This document shows, piece after piece, positions 1 to 6,465 of a stretch of 50,531 nt of DNA (its first letter is position 1; each line of letters starts with the position of its first letter). The notes under the pieces were generated by a model, which did not search any database, had not been told where the DNA came from, and saw nothing but the letters and a program-made list of their open reading frames with translations. The stretch lies in assembly GCA_020344415.1 (NCBI GenBank), contig CP070825.1, positions 4,024,123 through 4,074,653 on the forward strand, written 5' to 3'. The DNA comes from Candidatus Aminicenantota bacterium. Its GTDB lineage: Bacteria > Acidobacteriota > Aminicenantia > Aminicenantales > Aminicenantaceae. The position numbers were made by a program, and so were the translations under genes.

Positions 1-446
1 CAATAATCATCTTTCCTAAATCTGGCAAAAATGAAAAGGGGAGATATTGAAAGGCACAATCCTGCAATAAATGCGGAAAGCATATGCATAAACCCAATAA
101 AATTCCTATCGACCATAACATTAGCGCAATCTAAATCACAATGAAAAATTCCTGATAAAATCAAACCAAAGCCTCCAATTGCCAATAAAATAGGACCAAT
201 TTTAGAACCTTTTCCATTATTTATGTTCTTATGCAATCCGAAAGCAAATAAAATTATTAGAACTCCGATAAGACCTATTTCCAAATTAAAAATCAATCCT
301 CTAATTCCTCCAACACCGCCTAAAACACTCATCATTCTTGTCGCGTGATTATAACCAGATTCTAATAAACCAAGAATAATTACAGTTCCAAAAAAAAGAA
401 TAGGAGCTAAAATTCCAGAAATTGTGAATAGTTTTTTGTTTTTCAT
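1..446 (-). CDS. DUF998-type membrane protein, 3' end beyond window
   Basis: An uninterrupted frame of 148 codons reads leftwards from an ATG at 446 and runs off the window start, so the C-terminus is missing. The translation opens MKNKKLFTISGILAPILFFG and has at least four hydrophobic segments, with small-residue-rich loops and a conserved-looking stretch (GIFHCDLDC) between helices. This spacing of helices and the early SGILAP helix resemble the DUF998 family of multi-pass membrane proteins of unknown function. A G-rich stretch (GGGGGATGAC) upstream of the ATG can serve as ribosome binding site. It lies downstream of the DUF3795 gene on the same strand, 191 bp away, so it may be transcribed separately. 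The family assignment is by pattern only; being a membrane protein is certain from sequence. Confidence 0.75.
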   Translation of the reverse strand, partial: MKNKKLFTISGILAPILFFGTVIILGLLESGYNHATRMMSVLGGVGGIRGLIFNLEIGLIGVLIILFAFGLHKNINNGKGSKIGPILLAIGGFGLILSGIFHCDLDCANVMVDRNFIGFMHMLSAFIAGLCLSISPLFIFARFRKDDY

Positions 447-637
447 TTTGTCATCCCCCGCACACGCGAGGCTCGATTCACCACGGCTTTGAATTGACTA
501 TCCCTCAAACTCATGGCTTGCCTCTTTTTAATTTTATTGCAGTAAACAGAAGCGTTTATCATAAGATGATTACCTCGTCAATGCATCTCTACCCATACAC
601 TATGATTAACAGGACCAAACCTTTAACATCACTCTTA
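447..637. other. Intergenic, no convincing gene
   Basis: This 191-bp gap holds no convincing gene or RNA. On the minus strand a 23-codon frame (ATG at 514, stop overlapping the DUF998 start at 443-446) has an AAGAGG-like ribosome site, but nothing else supports it. Confidence 0.4.
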
Positions 638-1078
638 TTATCGCTTGAGAACCGGGCCGCTTCCTGGGATAAACTTCCCTAAATAATAACGTTGACGGAT
701 TAGTTTTGCTTCTTCCTCAGCCCATTTTTCCACGCCAACAGCTTTCATCCGGCACAAATTGAAAAGCTTGTAGTTATGAGGATATCTATCAGCTCCTTCT
801 TTTGCGGGTTGAAGCTTTACACAAGGAAACTCCTCACATTCGAAACAGAATTCCAATCCCTTATCCTCAACGCATTTAAGCGTCTCACATGGTTGCCCGA
901 GGTGTTTGCATCCTTTCTCTATCCGACATCCCTTACAGGGGACTTCTTCTGGATCTTTTTGGATTTTTGATGCAAATTGTTTTTTCATTTCCTCTGTGAT
1001 GTTCTCTTCATAAATTTCGCAATTGAAACAATCCAGGCCACAGGGAGCGGACAATTTCCGTTTTGTTACAGAATTCAT
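638..1078 (-). CDS. DUF3795 Cys-rich protein
   Basis: Small cytosolic protein of 146 residues with many paired cysteines: CGLDCFNC near the N-terminus, then CKGC, a single C, CETLKC and CFECEEFPC. The opening APCGLDCFNC and the later FECEEFPC are typical of the DUF3795 family, thought to bind a metal (probably zinc) through the cysteines; no reaction is known. The start is placed at the ATG at 1078, because it is preceded by AAAAGGAG at a good distance and the cysteine motif follows ten residues later. The frame could be extended to 1120, but that would add only a lysine-rich, low-complexity stretch. No membrane segment or signal peptide. Neighbours give no functional clue. Confidence 0.8.
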   Translation of the reverse strand: MNSVTKRKLSAPCGLDCFNCEIYEENITEEMKKQFASKIQKDPEEVPCKGCRIEKGCKHLGQPCETLKCVEDKGLEFCFECEEFPCVKLQPAKEGADRYPHNYKLFNLCRMKAVGVEKWAEEEAKLIRQRYYLGKFIPGSGPVLKR

Positions 1079-1174
1079 TTTTTTCTCCTTTTCTTTGAGG
1101 TTCTTTTTCTGATATTTCATTGGCTTTCACTTAATAAGTAGGGAAAAATGAAAAAATGTGACAAAAAAAAATAT

Positions 1175-1855
1175 TTAGGCGAGATGATCCTTAATCGCCA
1201 GAATCTGTCGGCTTTCGCGAAAGAAATGGATATCCTTCACCGTTTTCTTTAATTTTTGATACTCGGAGGGAAGATCAATACCTACGACATGTTTTTTCAT
1301 GCGACATGAGCAATTCCCGTCGGGTTTAAAAAGCACACATTCCTCGTTTAAGAAATTATGTAGTTTTTTTCGACTCCGAGAGACTTTTTTTCTCACAGTG
1401 CTTTCCTGCTCAGCCATTATTACGGAGAGCTCTCTGGAGGATAGTCCGGCGATATCATACAGGACGTAGAGAAGGCGGTCCTGGTTGGATAAGCAGTGAA
1501 GAATACCTGTTAAGCATTTATCACACATCTCTTTTACCCATCTCCTTTTGTCCGCTTCCTGCTCATACAACGATTCTCTCTCTCCATTTCTGAAATATTC
1601 ACTTAGATATTGAGTTGAATAGACTTTTTCGTTCTTGGCTTGTCTTAAGATCACCCTCGAAGCTATGGTGTATATCCATGTAGATATTTTTGATTCCCCT
1701 TTAAATGTATTCAGACTTTTTAAGATCTGCATCCAAGCTTCCTGAGCTGCATCTTTTGCCATCTCAGGGTTTTGAATCATCCGATGACTTATAGCGGAAA
1801 CCAGTCCTCTGTATTCTTTGGTGATTTCTTCTTTGGTTGGAAAAGCTGTTTGCAT
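1175..1855 (-). CDS. RNA polymerase sigma factor, ECF-like sigma-70 family
   Basis: Protein of 226 residues with the region 2 pattern of sigma-70 factors (AKDAAQEAWMQILKSL, then FKGESKISTWIYTIASRV) and a region 4 helix-turn-helix (GLSSRELSVIMAEQESTVRKK, SRSRKKL). It should direct RNA polymerase to a small regulon. The C-terminus carries about 60 extra residues with a Cys cluster (CSCRMKKHV) and a basic tail, possibly a redox or metal sensing element; that is inference. The ATG at 1855 is chosen over the TTG at 1897, which overlaps a -35 box. No anti-sigma gene sits beside it, so control may rest on the C-terminal extension or on transcription. Confidence 0.85.
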   Translation of the reverse strand: MQTAFPTKEEITKEYRGLVSAISHRMIQNPEMAKDAAQEAWMQILKSLNTFKGESKISTWIYTIASRVILRQAKNEKVYSTQYLSEYFRNGERESLYEQEADKRRWVKEMCDKCLTGILHCLSNQDRLLYVLYDIAGLSSRELSVIMAEQESTVRKKVSRSRKKLHNFLNEECVLFKPDGNCSCRMKKHVVGIDLPSEYQKLKKTVKDIHFFRESRQILAIKDHLA

Positions 1856-1867
1856 AATTGTTATCTC

Positions 1868-1897
1868 TTTATATAAGATAAAATCAGTAGCTGTCAA
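1868..1897 (-). promoter_or_regulatory. sigma-70-type promoter for the ECF sigma gene
   Basis: TTGACA (1892-1897) is followed 16-18 bp later by TATATA/TATAAA (1868-1875). A transcript starting near 1861 would have a very short leader before the ATG at 1855. The perfect -35 box overlaps the alternative TTG start, which argues for the later ATG. Confidence 0.5.
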
Positions 1898-2023
1898 TAA
1901 ACCTATTTATATAGACACTGATACTAACGAGATCGGGCTCGAGAGGGATGCCCGCTTAAGCTTATGTTCCCGAATAAAAGTATGTCAAAAATTCAGGAGT
2001 ATCCTATTAATAAGGAGGTCGAG

Positions 2024-2518
2024 CTACTCTCTGGTAAGCTTTTTCCTCAAGGTTGAATGTCTCCATTTGTATCCCATGTTATTTCTTAATCTTCCTCTCT
2101 TTTCGACCTCAAATCCCACGGATTTATAGAACTTTAAAGTTTCTGCATATGGCTCATACAGAGGGGAACATTCACCGACAGTCTCAACTCTTAAATCTAT
2201 GTAGCCAAACTTTATCAACTCATTTTCTGCTTTCTCAAGTAGCAGCTTCCCTATCCCCTCTCCTCTCAGTTTATGGTCCACGCCAAGCCACCCAATCATG
2301 GGCTTCCCGTCATAACTATGGACCGAAACAAAGCCGACAATTTTTCTATTCCTTTCAACCACAAAGCACCTGGCGAATTGTATATCTCGCGGGATGTTCT
2401 CAAGCGCTTCCTCAGTAAACCACTCCGGATGGAGGTCTTTGATAATTCGTTTTATTGAGTCTAAATCAGAAACCTTGAACTTTCGCACAAAGAAATTGCT
2501 TTTTTTATTAATATGCAC
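2024..2518 (-). CDS. GNAT-family N-acetyltransferase
   Basis: Protein of 164 residues with the GNAT fold layout: N-terminal VRKFKVSDLDSIKRI, central strand GWLGVDHKLRGEGIGKLLL (the acetyl-CoA pyrophosphate-binding loop, R/Q-x-x-G-x-G/A pattern as RGEGIG), and C-terminal ETLKFYKSVGFEVEKRGR. It transfers an acetyl group from acetyl-CoA to an amine; the substrate cannot be read from sequence. The start is a GTG at 2518 with a strong AAGGAGGG site; there is no in-frame ATG nearby. The gene stands alone, 201 bp downstream of the TauE-like gene on the same strand. Confidence 0.85.
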   Translation of the reverse strand: MHINKKSNFFVRKFKVSDLDSIKRIIKDLHPEWFTEEALENIPRDIQFARCFVVERNRKIVGFVSVHSYDGKPMIGWLGVDHKLRGEGIGKLLLEKAENELIKFGYIDLRVETVGECSPLYEPYAETLKFYKSVGFEVEKRGRLRNNMGYKWRHSTLRKKLTRE

Positions 2519-2719
2519 TTTTCCCTCCTTTTTATCATCTCTCCCTGATACTTTTATGTAGAAAATTAAGCGGGGAAAATTTGAAGTTAGATTTTCATAG
2601 TTCTAAATTTGGCTCGCTTGATAGTTTTTTTTAACTTACCATATTTGTTTTTCTTTGGCAATCTGTTCTTTGAAATGTAGTAGCCAAATTGCGTCTGAGA
2701 GATTGGCTGAGATACTGAC

Positions 2720-3484
2720 TCAGAGAAATAGTTTTCCTAAGGTAAGCAAACCCAGTATCAGAGTTGCTACTCCCACGACCAACCTGAGTCGTTCGGCTTT
2801 AAATCTTTTAACTGTATAGGTTGCGATTGGAACTGATAGAATAGCTCCCACAGCTAAAGAAGGAGCAAGTCTCCAATCAATCGTATGATTTGTGTAAATC
2901 AAATAGGTGATAACTCCTGCAAAACAAGTTACTCCCTCGGAAAGAGAAGTAATGCCTATTGCATTTTTCGACTCAACTCCTGATAGAATCTGGCCGCTGG
3001 TGACGAGAGGTCCATAGCCTCCTCCGCTAATTCCTTTATTAAACGCCGCTAAAAGTCCAAGAGATGTGATTTTTCTCCAGGAAAATTTAAATATCCGATT
3101 TTGAGTAAAAAGAATTAATACGCCCATACTGAAGACCAAAAGACCGATATAAAGCTTTATAAGAAACGTTGTTAATTTCAGGGCAATAAAAACCGCTGCC
3201 AAAGCTCCGAAAACACTACATCCTGCCATAACAATAGCTATTTTGAAATCTGGTCCTCCAATCTTGAAATTAACATTTTTAAACTTATGGTGAAAGAAAG
3301 CCGCACTTAATCCAGAGAATAGCTCGGACAGCAAAATGGCAGGTACAATCTGAAGTGGATTGTACCCCATAATGAGCAAAAGAGGAGTTAGAGTGGTTCC
3401 GTATCCCATTCCAAGAGAAGAATCAATGTACTCACAGAAAAAAGCTAAAAACAAGATGAGGACAGAAAAATGAAGAATATCCAT
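2720..3484 (-). CDS. TauE/SafE-family sulfite/anion exporter
   Basis: Integral membrane protein of 254 residues with about seven to eight hydrophobic helices. The N-terminal FFCEYIDSSLGMGYGTTLTPLLL and the internal FNKGISGGGYGPLVTSGQIL are the two glycine-rich half-repeats characteristic of TauE/SafE (DUF81) transporters, which export sulfite, sulfonates or related sulfur anions. The start at 3484 has AAGGAG eight bases upstream. It follows the Rrf2 regulator by 66 bp on the same strand, and the gap holds a perfect palindrome that recurs before the regulator. Regulation by that Rrf2 protein is therefore likely, which suggests control by sulfur or redox state. The exact substrate is unknown. 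Confidence 0.85.
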   Translation of the reverse strand: MDILHFSVLILFLAFFCEYIDSSLGMGYGTTLTPLLLIMGYNPLQIVPAILLSELFSGLSAAFFHHKFKNVNFKIGGPDFKIAIVMAGCSVFGALAAVFIALKLTTFLIKLYIGLLVFSMGVLILFTQNRIFKFSWRKITSLGLLAAFNKGISGGGYGPLVTSGQILSGVESKNAIGITSLSEGVTCFAGVITYLIYTNHTIDWRLAPSLAVGAILSVPIATYTVKRFKAERLRLVVGVATLILGLLTLGKLFL

Positions 3485-3495
3485 GACTGCTCCTT

Positions 3496-3512
3496 AGTCG
3501 ATATAATCGACT
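3496..3512. promoter_or_regulatory. Rrf2 operator-like palindrome upstream of TauE gene
   Basis: AGTCGATATAATCGACT is a perfect 7+3+7 inverted repeat just before the ribosome site of the TauE-like gene. A close copy lies before the rrf2 gene itself, which is why I read it as the regulator's binding site. Confidence 0.6.
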
Positions 3513-3550
3513 GATTATATAATCTATTAAATGAAAATTTTTATTGCCTT

Positions 3551-3988
3551 TTAACGTCCCCTTTCTTTTTTTGCATTCTTTGTTCGTTCTGCTAAATCTT
3601 TAAACGTGGTATTTTCTAATATCTCAGCAATATTGTCTCTAACTTCCTTCCAGAGCGATTTCAAACCGCAAAAACTCTCTCTAGGACAAAACTCATGGGC
3701 AGTTACGCTCACACAGTCAATAGGGGCAAGTGGACCATCCATCACTCTAATAACCTCAGCCACATTTATCTCAGCCGGAGGCTTCGCCAAATAGTAACCT
3801 CCATTCGGACCTTTTTTGCTCCGTAAGTATCCGTTTCTTTTCAACGACAGAAGAATTTGTTCAAGGAATCGAGAAGGGATATCCTGGGCTTTGGAAATAT
3901 CACGAATGTGGAGTAGGCTATTTTTATAATGGAGAGACAGCTCGAGGATTGCCCGCGTTGCATATTCTCCCCTGGTTGAAAGTTTCAT
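3551..3988 (-). CDS. Rrf2-family transcriptional regulator with three-Cys motif
   Basis: Protein of 145 residues beginning MKLSTRGEYATRAILEL, the standard Rrf2 winged-helix opening, with IPSRFLEQILLSLKRNGYLRSKKGPNGGYYLA as recognition helix and wing. The C-terminal half has cysteines in a C-x8-C-x5-C arrangement (DCVSVTAHEFC, then FC). IscR, NsrR and RsrR use three cysteines in this region to hold an Fe-S cluster, so cluster-based sensing is plausible, though the spacing is not identical to IscR. It lies upstream of the TauE-like exporter. A degenerate copy of the palindrome sits eight bases before its own ATG, suggesting autoregulation. No good Shine-Dalgarno is visible at the start. Confidence 0.88.
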   Translation of the reverse strand: MKLSTRGEYATRAILELSLHYKNSLLHIRDISKAQDIPSRFLEQILLSLKRNGYLRSKKGPNGGYYLAKPPAEINVAEVIRVMDGPLAPIDCVSVTAHEFCPRESFCGLKSLWKEVRDNIAEILENTTFKDLAERTKNAKKERGR

Positions 3989-3996
3989 TTTATAAT

Positions 3997-4013
3997 AGTC
4001 GATAAAATCAATT
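3997..4013. promoter_or_regulatory. Second Rrf2 operator-like site upstream of rrf2
   Basis: AGTCGATAAAATCAATT matches the perfect palindrome at 3496-3512 fully in the left half and spacing, with two changes in the right half. It is eight bases before the rrf2 start, consistent with autoregulation. Confidence 0.5.
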
Positions 4014-4084
4014 GAATATATAATAAAATCATATTTGCAATTGGTTTGTCAACAGTTTTTATTGGATTTTAGAAATGTTTTTAA

Positions 4085-4122
4085 CAAAAAATTTAAAATG
4101 TGAAGGGACCTTTTTATCCCTT
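4085..4122 (-). terminator. Probable intrinsic terminator of the signalling operon
   Basis: A 6-bp stem (AAGGGA/TCCCTT, arms 4117-4122 and 4103-4108 on the minus strand) with an 8-base loop overlaps the stop codon of the histidine kinase gene. It is followed by a T-rich tract. The stem is short and the T-run begins five bases after it, so confidence is moderate. Confidence 0.45.
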
Positions 4123-5211
4123 AGGCAACAGGACTGAAAATATGCTCCCTTTCCCACGCTCACTAGAGACCAAGATGGAGCCTCCATGTGCATCCACAAT
4201 TTTTTTAGCTATAGAAAGCCCTAGTCCAGTACCTTTCATCTTTCTGTCTCCTTTCCTGCTTACCCTGTAAAACTGATCGAAAATGAGGGGGAGGTGTTTC
4301 TTAGCTATGCCTATTCCAGTATCTTGAACCTCTGAAACAACGAAATCCTTGTTTTCTTTAATCCTTACTAAAACTCGCCCTTTTGGCTTATTGTATCTAA
4401 TTGCATTGGTGATAAGGTTGGAAAAGACTTGTTCAAGGGTTTCCTCATCACCTTGAACAATGTCATTTTCAGATGATGGCCTGAGTTCCAAAGAAACATC
4501 ATGCTGTTTGGCTAAGGAGTGCATATCCTCTATAAGCTTTTTTAAAATCTTTTTTAATGATAAAGGTTTGAATTTGTCGACAATTTGCCCGCTGTCCAAC
4601 CTGGCAACATCCAACCAGTCGCTGATCAAGTTCAGAAGTTCTTCCAATCTCTCACTGGCTCTTGTAAGCATCTCTTTCTGTTTTTCCGAAACCTCACCAG
4701 CCATCTCTGCAAGCATGACCTCAAAATATTGCAAGATAGCGACGATAGGGCTTCGCAACTGATGGGAAACCATAGTGATGAAATTTTCTTCAATAAGCTT
4801 CTTTTCCCTGCGGAGTGATTCCGCTTCTTGGATGAGCCTTTTTTTCTCCAATCCGCGATTTATGATGATTCGTAATTCTTCAGGTGTGAAAGGCTTAGGA
4901 AGGAAATCATAAGCTCCTCTCTTCATAGCTTCCACAGCTGAATCGACTGTGGCATACCCCGTTATAACAACGGCAATCATACTAGGATCAATCTCCTTTG
5001 CTTTTTTTAAAACTTCCATGCCATTGATACCAGGCATTTTTAAGTCTATAAGAGTTAAATCCGGCTTAATCTCTTTGATCTTTTCTATACCAACAGAACC
5101 ATCCTCTGCTGTTTCCGAGCGCAAACCCTTTTTCATCAAGATCTGACAGCAGGAGTCCCTCATGGACTCTTCATCATCAATCACGAGTATAACTGGCCTT
5201 TTTTTCAACAA
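4114..5211 (-). CDS. Receiver-histidine kinase hybrid protein
   Basis: Cytosolic signalling protein of 365 residues. The N-terminal receiver domain (about 1-120) has the acidic pair D12/D13, phospho-acceptor D56 (LTLIDLKMPG) and K106. A short coiled linker leads to a HisKA domain with H150 (MVSHQLRSP), then a HATPase domain with NLITNAIRYN, DTGIGI and GTGLGLSIAKK. This receiver-first order belongs to kinases that take a phosphate from an upstream kinase or respond to a partner's signal. There are no membrane segments. The start is a TTG (5211 or 5208) after AGAAGGGAA; no ATG fits. It is last in a three-gene operon with two single-receiver proteins, so a phosphorelay is likely, but the output is not encoded here. 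Confidence 0.88.
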   Translation of the reverse strand: MLKKRPVILVIDDEESMRDSCCQILMKKGLRSETAEDGSVGIEKIKEIKPDLTLIDLKMPGINGMEVLKKAKEIDPSMIAVVITGYATVDSAVEAMKRGAYDFLPKPFTPEELRIIINRGLEKKRLIQEAESLRREKKLIEENFITMVSHQLRSPIVAILQYFEVMLAEMAGEVSEKQKEMLTRASERLEELLNLISDWLDVARLDSGQIVDKFKPLSLKKILKKLIEDMHSLAKQHDVSLELRPSSENDIVQGDEETLEQVFSNLITNAIRYNKPKGRVLVRIKENKDFVVSEVQDTGIGIAKKHLPLIFDQFYRVSRKGDRKMKGTGLGLSIAKKIVDAHGGSILVSSERGKGSIFSVLLPKG

Positions 5212-5268
5212 TTCCCTTCTCTTTTACAGATAAGACTCCTTGAGTTTATGACATATACTTCCCTTCAT

Positions 5269-5676
5269 TCATTTCTTCAGAAGTCTCTCGATGCGAGCAA
5301 TGAGATCATCTGGCTTCACTGGTTTATCAATATAATCGTCAGGCCCAGCTAATCCTTGCTCCTCACCCTTAAATTGGAACCTTGAACCTGTCTTCTCTTT
5401 TACTGCGGAAATAAAGATAACAGGAATATCCCTGAACTCTTTGTACTCTTTTGAAGTCTTGATAGCATGGCACAGGGAAAAGCCGTCGAAGAGACTCTCC
5501 ATCATGATGTCGAGAAGAATGAGATCTGGGCTCTCAGCGAAGATTTTTTTCTTTCCTTCTTTAGCATCCGCAGCAGTTATAACATTGTACAGGGCAGATT
5601 CTAAAATCGGAGTTACAGCGTCTATGAAGTCCTGATCATCATCAATGACTAAAATTTTTTCCTTCTGATTTTCCAT
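5269..5676 (-). CDS. Single-domain response regulator (receiver only)
   Basis: A 135-residue receiver domain with no output domain: IDDDQDF (D12-D14), phospho-acceptor D56 in LILLDIMM, and K118 in YIDKPVKPDD. An insert of about ten residues before the lysine (EKTGSRFQFKGEEQG) is longer than usual but seen in stand-alone receivers. A strong AAAGGAGG site precedes the ATG at 5676. It lies between another single receiver and the receiver-kinase, 57 and 18 bp away, in one operon. It may relay phosphate or act as a phosphate sink. Confidence 0.88.
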   Translation of the reverse strand: MENQKEKILVIDDDQDFIDAVTPILESALYNVITAADAKEGKKKIFAESPDLILLDIMMESLFDGFSLCHAIKTSKEYKEFRDIPVIFISAVKEKTGSRFQFKGEEQGLAGPDDYIDKPVKPDDLIARIERLLKK

Positions 5677-5694
5677 TTTTTCCTCCTTTATTTG

Positions 5695-6063
5695 CTATTT
5701 AAAGGCATTATTGATCGCCAATTTTAGTTCTTCTTTGCCAAAAGATTTAATGAAGTAAAAAAGAATATCCTGTTCCCTGACCTTAGCTTCTAGCTTTCTG
5801 TTATTTTTTTTCGTGGTCATGATGATTTTAATTTTAGGATCTATCCGCTTTAGAATGGAAACTGCTTCATATCCTTTCATCTCGGGCAGCTTCACATCCA
5901 TGATTAAACAGCCGAAACATCCTTTAGACATTTTCTCTATAGCTTCTTTCAATCCTCCCCCTGTTTCAACATAGAAGTTTTCACTTCTTAAATAAGCAGC
6001 CATAATTGTTCTTTCAGTGGTATTTGGGTCGATTATAAGAATTTTGTTTTCCATGTCATCCAT
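5695..6063 (-). CDS. Single-domain receiver protein with partly degenerate acidic pocket
   Basis: A 122-residue receiver-like protein with IIDPN instead of the usual DD pair (one acidic residue, D12), phospho-acceptor D56 (LIMDVKLPEMKGYE), TT at 83-84 and K106 (YFIKSFG). Loss of the second acidic residue may weaken Mg2+ binding. It is the first gene of the operon and starts about 15 nt downstream of the transcription start predicted from the sigma-54 promoter at 6089-6105. The start is the ATG at 6063 or the one at 6054 (MENKILIID); both have weak ribosome sites. Confidence 0.85.
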   Translation of the reverse strand: MDDMENKILIIDPNTTERTIMAAYLRSENFYVETGGGLKEAIEKMSKGCFGCLIMDVKLPEMKGYEAVSILKRIDPKIKIIMTTKKNNRKLEAKVREQDILFYFIKSFGKEELKLAINNAFK

Positions 6064-6088
6064 TTATAACGTCCACACATTTGTTGGA

Positions 6089-6105
6089 TGCAATAACTGT
6101 GCCAA
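6089..6105 (-). promoter_or_regulatory. sigma-54 promoter of the receiver/receiver/kinase operon
   Basis: TTGGCACAGTTATTGCA is nearly identical to the sigma-54 consensus, with GG and GC at the required 10-bp spacing. Transcription would begin near 6078, just before the first receiver gene. A palindrome 111 bp upstream matches one at the same distance from the cytochrome-hydrogenase promoter. Confidence 0.85.
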
Positions 6106-6216
6106 TTATTCTAGAGTGGCAAAGAAAGGAATAATATTATATCTTGTTGATATTAAATAGGTTATTTGCATAAAGGACAATGCCCCTCTGATGTTTTGAT
6201 GTAGAAAAATTCTGTT

Positions 6217-6235
6217 ATGGGGAATTATTCCTCAT
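6217..6235. promoter_or_regulatory. Upstream activator site (19-bp palindrome) for sigma-54 activator
   Basis: ATGGGGAATTATTCCTCAT is a near-perfect inverted repeat (9+1+9, one mismatch). It shares 14 of 19 positions with the site at 12431-12449 and lies the same 111 bp from its sigma-54 promoter element. It is probably bound by the NtrC-type activator encoded at 12500-13855. Confidence 0.7.
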
Positions 6236-6465
6236 CTGTGTTACTGAAAAGACTAGAATCGATAGAGGACAAAAAAATGAAAAGAATAGTCGTCCAGAGA
6301 TGAGTCTACAACACAGGGAAACGGATGAGGTAGACACAGTGATTATTTAATTATCATCACTTCTTTTTCACCCCTGGACGATTTTATAAAAATTTAAGGA
6401 GGGTAAAAAAGATTCAGTTCTTTTGAAAAGCCGAAAATAAAACTTCACTCATTTGCTATTTCTGG
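6236..6465. other. Non-coding stretch with nested inverted repeats
   Basis: No gene is seen between the hydrogenase stop and the palindrome at 6217-6235. The stretch contains a 10-bp stem (6288-6297 with 6374-6383, one G-U pair) enclosing a 6-bp stem (6304-6309 with 6330-6335) and a 5-bp stem (6339-6343 with 6356-6360). This is a three-way-junction layout. It may be the 3' end of the hydrogenase transcript or a small structured RNA; the strand cannot be decided. Confidence 0.35.

Noticed and set aside
443..514. 23-codon frame overlapping the start of the DUF998 gene
   Set aside because: It has a ribosome-like site and stop-start overlap but is too short and has no composition or family support.
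494..682. 62-codon plus-strand open frame at the left end
   Set aside because: It overlaps the end of the DUF3795 gene, has no ribosome site and no recognisable protein features.
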